A stretch of DNA of 10,331 nucleotides from Acinetobacter sp. (GTDB taxonomy: Bacteria > Pseudomonadota > Gammaproteobacteria > Pseudomonadales > Moraxellaceae). Location of the stretch: assembly GCA_030523805.1 (NCBI GenBank), contig JAUNHS010000062.1, forward strand, positions 1 to 10,331, written 5' to 3'. The notes under the pieces are model-generated. The model was not told the DNA's origin, did no database searches, and was given only the letters and a program-made list of their open reading frames with translations. The position numbers were made by a program, and so were the translations under genes. Below, piece after piece: positions 1-6,573 of this stretch (positions are counted from its first letter, which is position 1; each line of letters opens with the position of its first letter).

Positions 1-18
1 ATATAAGTCAAATATTGA

Positions 19-70
19 ACCATTTGTAAAAATAATCTATAAAAACGATTAAATACAATCGTACCATTTG
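19..70. repeat. Direct repeat pair flanking an inverted repeat, upstream of the receptor gene
   Basis: ACCATTTG occurs at 19-26 and again at 63-70, 44 bp apart and each followed by an A-rich run. Between them lies an inverted repeat, ACGATT (45-50) and AATCGT (57-62), with a 6-bp spacer. Both lie upstream of the predicted -35 box, where an activator would bind. The region is very A+T-rich, so chance is a real alternative, and no known regulator is recognised. Confidence 0.3.
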
Positions 71-100
71 AAAAACTAATTAATAACAATGTATTTACAC

Positions 101-130
101 TTGATAAACAGAATATTTATCATTTATACT
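101..130 (+). promoter_or_regulatory. Sigma70 promoter with overlapping Fur-box-like inverted repeat
   Basis: TTGATA at 101-106 (5/6 match to TTGACA) and TATACT at 125-130 (5/6 match to TATAAT) are separated by 18 bp. Overlapping the -35 box and spacer is a perfect inverted repeat: TGATAAA (102-108), 7 bp, TTTATCA (116-122). By hand alignment, bases 103-121 match 14 of 19 positions of the Fur consensus GATAATGATAATCATTATC. A repressor bound there would block RNA polymerase, as expected for an iron-repressed receptor. The start of transcription would be near 137. Fur control is inferred from the sequence alone. Confidence 0.6.
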
Positions 131-174
131 CAATTTATAAAATTGTTTCAAAATATTTTTGTTTGGAGTTCACC

Positions 175-2238
175 ATGCGATTTTTTAAACTCAACGCAAT
201 TAACGTTGCAGTTTTGAGCGTATTGTCTGTATCAGCATATGCAGAAACGACAAAACCAGCAACACCATCACAAGTATTACCAACGATTGAAGTGGTTGCA
301 GACCGTCAAGGTTCTAAAGTACAAACCAATATCGTAACGCTAGAAGAGCGTAATGAAAGCACAGATACAGACTTGCGTAGCTTGCTTGAAAAAGAGCCAT
401 CAATTGAATTTGGTGGTGGTAATGGTACATCACAATTTTTGACCATTCGTGGTATGGGTCAAAACTCAGTAGATATTAAAATTGATGGTGCATCATCAGA
501 CAGCCAAATCCTTTACCATCAAGGTCGTCAAATCATTGACCCTGCTTTAGTGAAAAGCGTATCTGTACAAAAAGGTGCAGGCTCTGCAAGTGCAGGCATT
601 GGTGCAACCAACGGTGCAGTGATTGTAAAAACAGTTGATGCCTTAGACTTATTAGAAGGTAGCGACCGTGATTATGGCTTCCGTGTAAGTGGTGGTTATG
701 CAAGCAACGATGGTCATTCTTATGGTGCAAGCGTATTTGGTAAAGCAGGCAATTTTGATGCTTTATTATCTTACCACAAAAATAATGAAGATAATTACCG
801 TCCTGGTAAAGGTTATGCCAATGGTTTAGACCGTGGTGATTACTTGCCTTATACTGCAATGGATAAAGAAAATTATATTGCAAAATTAGGGGCAACTTTT
901 GGCGATCATCGTATTGTATTAAGCCACTTAAACGATGCTCAAAAAGGTTATCGTTATATCCGTGAAGAATTTGCGGTAGATAACTTTACTACAGGTTCTC
1001 GTTTGACAACAGCTCGTCAATATCCAACATATCGTGAAATTTCTTTAAGCAATACCAATTTAGAATATACAGCTTCAAATTTAGGCTTTATTAATAAATT
1101 AAATGCCAATGCATTCTATATGCAAAATAAACGTGAATCAGCAGATGATAGCGTTTGTGGTTACTGTGGTAATGTTGCAGGCCCGACAAAAACTGTGATT
1201 GACACCAAAGGTGCAAACATCAATTTTGATTCGGAAGTTGGCGAAAATACATTGCTTAAATATGGTGTAAACTATCGTCATCAAGAAATTAAACCTGGTG
1301 TAATTAGTGATAACTCGTATGTAACTAACCCTGAAAAAACTGATACAGGGGCGTATGTAGAATTGATTGGTAATGTGGATAAATTTACTTTAACCACAGG
1401 CTTACGTTATGATCATTTTGATGTAACAGTACGTGATGGTGCAACAGCAAAAGCTGGTGAAATCAACCCAAGTGTGGGCGTGATTTTCCAAGCAACACCT
1501 GAATTGAGCTTCAGTGCGAACCATTATTATGCAACACGTAGCCCACGTTTATATGATGCTTTGATGGTTGGTTTGGCTCGTGGTCGTGTATCAATTGATA
1601 GCAATATTAAACCAGAACAAGCACGCAACAGTGAAATTGGTTTTAACTATAACAACGGTGCATTAAGCATTGATGGTAGCTACTTCTGGCAAACTGTGGA
1701 AGATGTGATTGTAAACCCACAAGATCGTCATAATACAGGTTGGAGTAAAACAGTTAATGGTGGCTATTCTAAAAACAAAGGTTATGAGTTGAATATTGCT
1801 TACCGTGCTCACGGCGTTACAGCTCGTGCAGGTGTAGCAGATAGTAAACCACGTTTTTATTTAGATCCACAATGGAATCGTACGACTAATGCTTATGAAC
1901 CTGTAACTGCATTGTTACCTGAATTTGCGGTACAAACAGGTCGTACATGGACAGCAGGTTTGTCATATCGCTTTGACAATCCAAACTTAGAAATTGGTTG
2001 GAAAGGTCGTTATGTAGAAGCTACAACAGAGAATGCTCTTGTAACTGGTCCAGCAACTAATCACCCAGAGTACACATTGCATGACTTCTATGCAAACTGG
2101 AAAGCTGTGAAAAACTTAAATGTAAACTTTGCAGTAAATAACGCATTCAACAAATTGTACTATCCACATGCTCAACGTGGTGTAAATTTGGAAGGTGTAG
2201 GTCGTGATATTCGTGTAGGCTTTAACTATACGTTCTAA
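175..2238 (+). CDS. TonB-dependent outer membrane receptor (probably iron/heme/siderophore uptake)
   Basis: This 687-residue protein should import a scarce ligand across the outer membrane using TonB-ExbBD energy. A signal peptide covers residues 1-23, with cleavage after AYA. A TonB-box-like segment, LPTIEVVAD, lies at about 35-43. The plug runs about 48-155 and includes LTIRGMG (89-95), IDGASSD and IDPALVKSVSVQKGAGSASAG. A beta-barrel follows to the end, closing with GRDIRVGFNYTF and the terminal Phe typical of outer membrane proteins. ATG 175 was chosen because GGAG at 165-168 lies 6 bases upstream; an in-frame TTG at 163 overlaps that site and is unlikely. The plug resembles the FrpB/heme-receptor branch, but the ligand cannot be read from sequence. 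A lone Cys328-x2-Cys331 pair lies in a probable extracellular loop. Strong GGT/CGT codon bias suggests high expression. Confidence 0.93.
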   Translation: MRFFKLNAINVAVLSVLSVSAYAETTKPATPSQVLPTIEVVADRQGSKVQTNIVTLEERNESTDTDLRSLLEKEPSIEFGGGNGTSQFLTIRGMGQNSVDIKIDGASSDSQILYHQGRQIIDPALVKSVSVQKGAGSASAGIGATNGAVIVKTVDALDLLEGSDRDYGFRVSGGYASNDGHSYGASVFGKAGNFDALLSYHKNNEDNYRPGKGYANGLDRGDYLPYTAMDKENYIAKLGATFGDHRIVLSHLNDAQKGYRYIREEFAVDNFTTGSRLTTARQYPTYREISLSNTNLEYTASNLGFINKLNANAFYMQNKRESADDSVCGYCGNVAGPTKTVIDTKGANINFDSEVGENTLLKYGVNYRHQEIKPGVISDNSYVTNPEKTDTGAYVELIGNVDKFTLTTGLRYDHFDVTVRDGATAKAGEINPSVGVIFQATPELSFSANHYYATRSPRLYDALMVGLARGRVSIDSNIKPEQARNSEIGFNYNNGALSIDGSYFWQTVEDVIVNPQDRHNTGWSKTVNGGYSKNKGYELNIAYRAHGVTARAGVADSKPRFYLDPQWNRTTNAYEPVTALLPEFAVQTGRTWTAGLSYRFDNPNLEIGWKGRYVEATTENALVTGPATNHPEYTLHDFYANWKAVKNLNVNFAVNNAFNKLYYPHAQRGVNLEGVGRDIRVGFNYTF

Positions 2239-2254
2239 ATTTCGCCTAAAGCGT

Positions 2255-2294
2255 AAAAAATGCCTTGTTCCTTGCTGGAATAAGGCATTTTTTT
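2255..2294 (+). terminator. Rho-independent terminator of the receptor gene
   Basis: A run of A, TGCCTTGTTCC (2261-2271), a 5-base loop, then GGAATAAGGCA (2277-2287) and seven T. The stem has one G-T wobble. It starts 16 bases after the receptor stop codon and separates that gene from the downstream protease gene. Confidence 0.9.
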
Positions 2295-2340
2295 ATGGCG
2301 TCGCTCAAATCATTGCAAAAGACAAAAATGTATAGCAATT

Positions 2341-2356
2341 TATCATCATGATGATA
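2341..2356. promoter_or_regulatory. Perfect 16-bp palindrome upstream of the AlgW-type protease gene
   Basis: TATCATCATGATGATA is a perfect palindrome with no spacer. It lies 98 bp before the protease start codon and 8 bp upstream of TATAAA (2364-2369), a possible -10 box, although no convincing -35 box is seen. Its size and symmetry fit a dimeric repressor operator. No family is assigned. Confidence 0.4.
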
Positions 2357-2454
2357 CAAAAGTTATAAAAAAAAATGAATAGAATTAAACTTATAGCATA
2401 CAAAATAGATTACAATTTGCCAACGTCATAGATGATTGAATATAGGGTTTTTAA

Positions 2455-3627
2455 ATGCGTAAATTTTCTTTGTGGTTGCCTTGGGTTTTATTAATTATTG
2501 TGGTCAGTAGTTTTTTCATCTGGCAAAAAAAGCACCCAGCACAAGACTTAACAGCGGCAGATGGGGTCAAAATGCCGTCAGAAAATCAACAGTCTTTGGT
2601 AGATCAAGACCATAAAGGAGCAATTACATCGTATCATAATGCGGTGAAATTGGCAGCACCTGCTGTGGTGAGCATTTTTACCACACAAGAAGTGGACAAT
2701 ACTAAAAATCCATTGATGAATGATCCAGTCTTCCGTGAATTATTTGGCAATAATAACCCGTATGAACAACAAGAAGGCGAAAGCAATTTAGGCTCTGGCG
2801 TGATTGTGCGTGAAGATGGTTATATCTTGACCAATAATCATGTGATTGAAAAATCAACACAAATTGTGGTTGCTTTAAATGATGGCCGCCGTGTAGAAGC
2901 AAAAGTGATTGGGACTGATGCCGATACCGACTTGGCAGTGATTAAGGTAGATTTAAAAGGCTTGCCTGTATTGCCATTTAAATTGAGTGGCAACCAAGTG
3001 GGCGATGTGGTGTTGGCCATTGGTAATCCATTTGGTGTAGGGCAAACAGTTACGCAAGGGATTATTTCAGCGACAGAACGTACCGATTTGGGTATTAATA
3101 CCTATGAAAACTTTATTCAAACCGATGCGGCAATCAACCCTGGTAACTCTGGTGGTGCATTGATTGATGTGGCAGGTAACTTGATTGGGGTGAATACGGC
3201 AATTTTCTCTCGTTCAGGTGGTTCGTTGGGCATTGGCTTTGCTATTCCTGCAAGCGTGTCTAAACAAGTCTTGGACTCTATTTTGCAGCATGGCTATGTG
3301 GTGCGTGGTTGGTTGGGCGTATATATTGCTCGTAAAGACCAAGGCCAACAAAAAGATATGTTGGCAAAACAAACAGGTGCTCAAATTGCAGGGGTAATGA
3401 TTGGTGGCCCAGCACAAGAAGCTGGCTTGCAAGCAGGCGATGTGATTACTAAAGTGAATGATGAAAAAGTAACATCATCTACACATTTGATTAATTATAT
3501 TGCTCTACAGCAACCAAACAGTAAAGTACGTTTGGTGGTGAAGCGTGGCGATGAAGAATTAAGCCTAGATGTGGTGGTGGGTAATCGTCCATCGCAAGAA
3601 AGTGCGAAAGCCGCAAGCCGACAGTAA
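2455..3627 (+). CDS. algW: AlgW/DegS-type membrane-anchored periplasmic serine protease (HtrA family)
   Basis: 390 residues. HtrA-family enzymes cleave misfolded or signalling substrates in the periplasm; AlgW and DegS trigger the envelope stress response by cutting an anti-sigma factor. An uncleaved N-terminal anchor lies at about 7-23 (LWLPWVLLIIVVSSFFI). The trypsin-like domain covers about 60-270 with triad His129 (TNNHV), Asp159 (DTDLAV) and Ser232 (NPGNSGG). A single PDZ domain spans about 283-375, with the REP-like GWLGV at 285-289. One PDZ domain plus an anchor fits DegS/AlgW rather than DegP. The loop NPLMNDPVFRELFG before the core recalls AlgW. ATG 2455 follows AGGG at 2444-2447 by 7 bases. 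No anti-sigma or sigma gene adjoins it, and terminators on both sides suggest it is monocistronic. The Acinetobacter-type substrate is uncertain. Confidence 0.9.
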   Translation: MRKFSLWLPWVLLIIVVSSFFIWQKKHPAQDLTAADGVKMPSENQQSLVDQDHKGAITSYHNAVKLAAPAVVSIFTTQEVDNTKNPLMNDPVFRELFGNNNPYEQQEGESNLGSGVIVREDGYILTNNHVIEKSTQIVVALNDGRRVEAKVIGTDADTDLAVIKVDLKGLPVLPFKLSGNQVGDVVLAIGNPFGVGQTVTQGIISATERTDLGINTYENFIQTDAAINPGNSGGALIDVAGNLIGVNTAIFSRSGGSLGIGFAIPASVSKQVLDSILQHGYVVRGWLGVYIARKDQGQQKDMLAKQTGAQIAGVMIGGPAQEAGLQAGDVITKVNDEKVTSSTHLINYIALQQPNSKVRLVVKRGDEELSLDVVVGNRPSQESAKAASRQ

Positions 3628-3648
3628 AATAAAACGCTTGCATATAGC

Positions 3649-3685
3649 AAAAACAGCTTTTATCTGATGGTAAAAGCTGTTTTTT
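3649..3685 (+). terminator. Rho-independent terminator of the AlgW-type protease gene
   Basis: AAAAACAGCTTTTA (3649-3662) pairs with TAAAAGCTGTTTTT (3671-3684) across an 8-base loop and ends in a T run. It begins 22 bases after the protease stop. The in-frame ATG at 3667 of the next reading frame falls in the loop, one reason not to accept that start. Confidence 0.88.
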
Positions 3686-3709
3686 ATGTTGTAATAAGAG
3701 TATTTGATT

Positions 3710-3722
3710 TGCCCATAGGGCA
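3710..3722 (+). other. Small hairpin in the leader of the hydrolase-like gene
   Basis: TGCCC and GGGCA pair perfectly around an ATA loop. The stem ends 5 bases before the GGGGA ribosome-binding site (3728-3732) of the gene starting at 3742. It could affect translation or be a short operator; its small size means chance cannot be excluded. Confidence 0.3.
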
Positions 3723-3741
3723 TGATTGGGGAAAATTAAAG

Positions 3742-4590
3742 ATGCTTTCACAACAAATTCAACTTGAATATCTACGGATTTTATCGCACGATTTCAGCAC
3801 AGCACAGCACAGCACAGCACAGTCAGGCATAGATCTCATTTATTTACAACAGCTTATGCAGCATCGCACATCTACACCTGCATTGCCAGCGTTAGATTTA
3901 AATCGTAGCTTTCATATTGTACGCCAGCATGAGCAAGCCCCTTTGGTCATATTCTTTCAGGGAATGTATGAAAGCCACATCACACCTTATTTTTCACAGC
4001 ACCCACAGCTTGAGCAGTTGGAATTGTTGAATGAGAGTGCATTGCCTTTTGCATTTCAAAGTTTTATCAAACGCTACCCAGAGTTTAACTATATTTGCGT
4101 GAAAGATAATTTTCAATCGTGGTATTTATTGCATTTTGAATATTATTTGGCTGCTTTACTCAAAATTTTAGAGCAAATTCCCACGCAAAATCTGATTACC
4201 GTTGGTTGTTCTGCTGGGGGCTATGCCGCTATTGTGTATGGTCATTATTTGCACGCAGCACAAACCATTGCTTTTGCACCACAAATCCGAGCGTATCATT
4301 TGCACCATGTGAATGCGTATCGGCAACGCTTGAATGAGCGTTATGCTTTGGGGCAATTGGCGATGGCAAATTTATCGCAATTATATCAGCACCAACAAGG
4401 TTTTCATCAGCCGATACAGTTGGCATTGGCTTCGCAAAATGAAAGTGATTGGATAGAGCTTAACTTTTTACCATGGCGGAATGATGCACGCATTTCTACA
4501 TCATTTTTTGCAGGTCGGGAGCATGATTTATTTTCATTTATGGATAAAGACTATTTATTTCAATGGTTGCGATTGATGATGCGTGCGTAA
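3742..4590 (+). CDS. Alpha/beta-hydrolase-like protein with a pentanucleotide repeat in its 5' end
   Basis: 282 residues, with no signal peptide or membrane segment, so probably cytoplasmic. The core looks like an alpha/beta hydrolase: strand APLVIFFQGM (66-75), then LITVGCSAGGYAAIVYG (151-167) with the nucleophile elbow G-C-S-A-G (Ser157), then IAFAPQ (176-181), and AGREHD (257-262) where His261 is a candidate catalytic histidine. FNYICVKDNFQSWYL followed by GxSxGGYAA and AFxPQ resembles hydrolase-like proteins often linked to surface glycan genes, by memory of the family only. ATG 3742 is chosen because GGGGA at 3728-3732 lies 9 bases upstream. Residues 19-27 (STAQHSTAQ) come from the CAGCA repeat. 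It converges on the aldehyde dehydrogenase gene and has no functional partner nearby. The substrate is unknown. Confidence 0.78.
   Translation: MLSQQIQLEYLRILSHDFSTAQHSTAQSGIDLIYLQQLMQHRTSTPALPALDLNRSFHIVRQHEQAPLVIFFQGMYESHITPYFSQHPQLEQLELLNESALPFAFQSFIKRYPEFNYICVKDNFQSWYLLHFEYYLAALLKILEQIPTQNLITVGCSAGGYAAIVYGHYLHAAQTIAFAPQIRAYHLHHVNAYRQRLNERYALGQLAMANLSQLYQHQQGFHQPIQLALASQNESDWIELNFLPWRNDARISTSFFAGREHDLFSFMDKDYLFQWLRLMMRA
3795..3822 (+). repeat. Pentanucleotide tandem repeat (CAGCA) x 5.6 inside the hydrolase-like gene
   Basis: Five perfect CAGCA units (3795-3819) are followed by a partial CAG. The unit is not a multiple of three, so slippage by one copy shifts the frame at about codon 27. 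Loss of one unit gives a stop at 3906-3908; gain of one gives TAG at 3830-3832. As sequenced, the gene is in frame. Uninterrupted repeats like this at the 5' end of a gene are the hallmark of slipped-strand phase variation. The array is short, so the switching rate, if any, may be low. Confidence 0.85.
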
Positions 4591-4624
4591 AAAATCCGTT
4601 AAGCGATTGCACTTAACGGATTTT
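4591..4624. terminator. Bidirectional terminator between the hydrolase-like and aldehyde dehydrogenase genes
   Basis: AAAATCCGTTAAG (4591-4603) and CTTAACGGATTTT (4612-4624) form a perfect 13-bp stem around an 8-base loop. The A run on the left acts as a U tract for the minus-strand transcript, and the T run on the right serves the plus strand. It immediately follows the plus-strand stop and lies 36 bases beyond the minus-strand stop. Confidence 0.9.
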
Positions 4625-4660
4625 ATATGTTGCAAATGATGCGTTGCGATGAATAGAAAC

Positions 4661-6172
4661 TTAATAGAAACCAAGTGCCTTCGCAGAATAGCTAACCAAT
4701 AAGTTTTTGGTTTGCTGGTAGTGGTTGAGCATCATTTTATGCGTTTCTCTACCAATCCCTGATTTCTTATAACCACCAAATGCGGCATGAGCAGGGTACA
4801 CATGGTAGCAGTTTACCCATACACGCCCAGCTTCTATGGCACGTCCTGCACGGTAAGCGGTTGTGCCATTACGAGACCACACGCCAGCACCTAAGCCGTA
4901 CATGGTGTCATTGGCGATTTTCATGGCTTCATCAAAATCTTTAAAGGTCGTTACTGAAAGCACAGGCCCGAAAATTTCATCTTGGAAAATTTTCATATCA
5001 TTTGTGCCTTTAAAAATGGTCGGTTCAATATAAAAACCACCATTAATTTCTTCACGAGCTGTACCGCCCATCAATACTTCTGCACCTTCAGCCTTACCTG
5101 TTGCAATACAGCCTAAAATTTTATCCTGCTGCTCTTGCGATGCTTGAGCACCAATCATGGTGTCGGTATCTAAAGGGTGTCCAGTTTTGATTTTTTTCAC
5201 ACGCTCAATGGCTTTTGCCAAAAATTGATCGGCAATGCTTTCATGCACCAATGCACGAGATGGGCAAGTACACACTTCGCCTTGGTTTAGGGCAAACATG
5301 GTAAAGCCTTCCAATGCTTTATCTAAAAATTCATCATCTTCATCCATCACATCGGCAAAGAAAATATTTGGCGATTTACCACCGAGTTCTAGCGTAACAG
5401 GGATAATATTTTCCGTAGCATATTGCATAATGAGTTGTCCCACTTGCGTAGAGCCTGTAAAGGCAACTTTGGCAATGCGTGGATTGGTTGCCAATGGTCG
5501 TCCGACTTCAGGGCCATAACCATTCACAATATTCAATACGCCTTTTGGTAATAAATCTTCAATCAATTCTACCAAGACCAATACGCTGGTTGGCGTTTGC
5601 TCTGCAGGTTTGAGTACAATACAGTTCCCTGCAGCCAATGCAGGTGCGATTTTCCATGCCGCCATTAAAATCGGGAAATTCCACGGGATAATTTGCCCCA
5701 CCACGCCCAAAGGTTCATGGAAATGATAGGCAACGGTGTCATCATCAATTTGTGAAAGCGTGCCTTCTTGAGCACGAATACAGCCAGCAAAATAGCGGAA
5801 ATGGTCTATTGCCAATGGAATATCTGCCGCCAATGTTTCACGGATGGGTTTGCCATTTTCCCATGTTTCGGCAACAGCGAGTAGCTCAAGATTTTGCTCT
5901 AAACGATCGGCAATGTTTAATAACAGCTGTGAACGCTCACTTGCTGATGTTGCACCCCATGCCGCTTTAGCAGCGTGTGCGGCATCCAATGCCAATTCTA
6001 TATCTTCCACGCTAGAGCGTGGCACTTGTGTAAATGCTTTGCCGTCAATCGGTGAAATATCATCAAAATATTCACCCTTGACAGGTGCGACCCATGCACC
6101 ACCAATAAAGTTTTCATAACGTGCTTTGAAGTGAACTTTTGCCCCTTCGGTATTTGGATTTGCATAACGCAT
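4661..6172 (-). CDS. exaC: NAD-dependent aldehyde dehydrogenase, ExaC/AcoD (acetaldehyde dehydrogenase II) type
   Basis: 503 residues, close to the roughly 506 of ExaC and AcoD. It oxidises acetaldehyde or related aldehydes to the acid with NAD+, in the cytoplasm. Numbered from the chosen start: IIPWNFP (161-167, Asn165), VLKPAEQTP (Lys188), the nucleotide-binding FTGSTQVG (238-245), the general base Glu262 in LELGGKSPN, and the nucleophile Cys301 in GEVCTCPSR. That last motif and the N-terminus [11 protein letters not shown] are characteristic of the ExaC/AcoD/AldB group. Two ATGs lie close together: AAGGAG is 7 bases from the one at 6172 but only 1 base from the one at 6178, so 6172 is preferred. 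It is divergent from a PuuP-like importer, which suggests amine or alcohol catabolism. The physiological substrate is inferred. Confidence 0.93.
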   Translation of the reverse strand: MRYANPNTEGAKVHFKARYENFIGGAWVAPVKGEYFDDISPIDGKAFTQVPRSSVEDIELALDAAHAAKAAWGATSASERSQLLLNIADRLEQNLELLAVAETWENGKPIRETLAADIPLAIDHFRYFAGCIRAQEGTLSQIDDDTVAYHFHEPLGVVGQIIPWNFPILMAAWKIAPALAAGNCIVLKPAEQTPTSVLVLVELIEDLLPKGVLNIVNGYGPEVGRPLATNPRIAKVAFTGSTQVGQLIMQYATENIIPVTLELGGKSPNIFFADVMDEDDEFLDKALEGFTMFALNQGEVCTCPSRALVHESIADQFLAKAIERVKKIKTGHPLDTDTMIGAQASQEQQDKILGCIATGKAEGAEVLMGGTAREEINGGFYIEPTIFKGTNDMKIFQDEIFGPVLSVTTFKDFDEAMKIANDTMYGLGAGVWSRNGTTAYRAGRAIEAGRVWVNCYHVYPAHAAFGGYKKSGIGRETHKMMLNHYQQTKNLLVSYSAKALGFY

Positions 6173-6204
6173 CGTCATTCTCCTTGTTGTCCTTTATTTA
6201 TTAC

Positions 6205-6250
6205 TAATGTGCGAAACAGATGGCGATGACATCATTGTTGTCGCACATTA
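6205..6250. repeat. 10-bp perfect inverted repeat in the aldehyde dehydrogenase leader
   Basis: TAATGTGCGA (6205-6214) and TCGCACATTA (6241-6250) are perfect complements separated by 26 bp. The inner sequence holds a smaller ATGA-CA-TCAT dyad at 6226-6235. The near arm begins 32 bases upstream of the dehydrogenase start codon, so it would lie in the leader RNA or across the promoter. It could be a pair of operator half-sites or a leader stem-loop; it lacks a U tract next to the stem, so it is not a typical terminator. Confidence 0.6.
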
Positions 6251-6483
6251 TTGTTCAATTTTTAGCATGATTAAAGCAAAAACACAATTCAATTTTAGAC
6301 TAAAGTTGGATATTTCACATTGATCATCAGCAAAGACTTTTTACCTAAAGATTGAAGCAATGGTTTGTTTGGTTATCCATTGGTCTAAAACGTTAAAAAT
6401 ACATGGTAATTTTTTGTAAATTGGTTTACATTAGCCTTTTATTCGTATGGGGAATCGTTCGGCAATGCAAGTAAATGATTTTT

Positions 6484-6503
6484 AAATCAAATTAAATCAA
6501 ATT
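6484..6503 (+). repeat. Two tandem copies of a 10-bp A+T-rich repeat
   Basis: AAATCAAATT is repeated head to tail at 6484-6493 and 6494-6503, one helical turn apart, about 70 bp upstream of the importer start codon. It may be a regulator site or simply A+T-rich duplication. Confidence 0.45.
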
Positions 6504-6573
6504 CAAGCAGTTGCCAGCCAAAACGGTTCTATGTGTTTGCCGATCTATGATCAAGTATGAAGAGGATACGCCA

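Larger units (their letters stand above)
6173..6573. promoter_or_regulatory. Divergent control region between aldehyde dehydrogenase and importer genes
   Basis: About 400 bp without a convincing gene. It should hold both promoters, but no strong sigma70 pair stands out. Weak candidates are TTGTGT, 17 bp, TAAAAA on the minus strand, ending near 6265, and TTGTAA (6414-6419), 17 bp, TTTTAT on the plus strand. No sigma54 signature (TGGCAC, 5 bp, TTGCW) was found on either strand by eye. It also contains the inverted repeat 6205-6250, the tandem repeat 6484-6503, and a CAATGG (6358-6363) / CCATTG (6377-6382) inverted pair. The weak core promoters would fit activator-dependent expression. Confidence 0.5.

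Noticed and set aside
533..895. Minus-strand open frame of 120 codons, rich in His, Leu and Gln, inside the receptor gene
   Set aside because: It lies opposite a clear TonB receptor with strong codon bias. The composition is what the complement of that codon use produces, and there is no ribosome-binding site or domain.
3667..3741. N-terminal extension of the hydrolase-like gene to ATG 3667
   Set aside because: That ATG sits in the loop of the upstream terminator and lacks a ribosome-binding site, while ATG 3742 has GGGGA at good spacing.
3491..3751. Minus-strand open frame of 86 codons across the protease 3' end and terminator
   Set aside because: It runs through a terminator stem and overlaps conserved PDZ coding sequence, with no recognisable protein features.
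3795..3822. CRISPR-like or iteron array
   Set aside because: The unit is only 5 bp, there are no spacers, and it lies inside a coding frame.
5844..6119. Plus-strand open frames opposite the aldehyde dehydrogenase gene
   Set aside because: These are shadows of a well-conserved enzyme, and no independent start signals or motifs were seen.
6179..6510. Sigma54 promoter for the aldehyde dehydrogenase gene, as seen with some AcoD/ExaC genes
   Set aside because: No -24/-12 GG-GC pair with correct spacing was found on either strand by eye.
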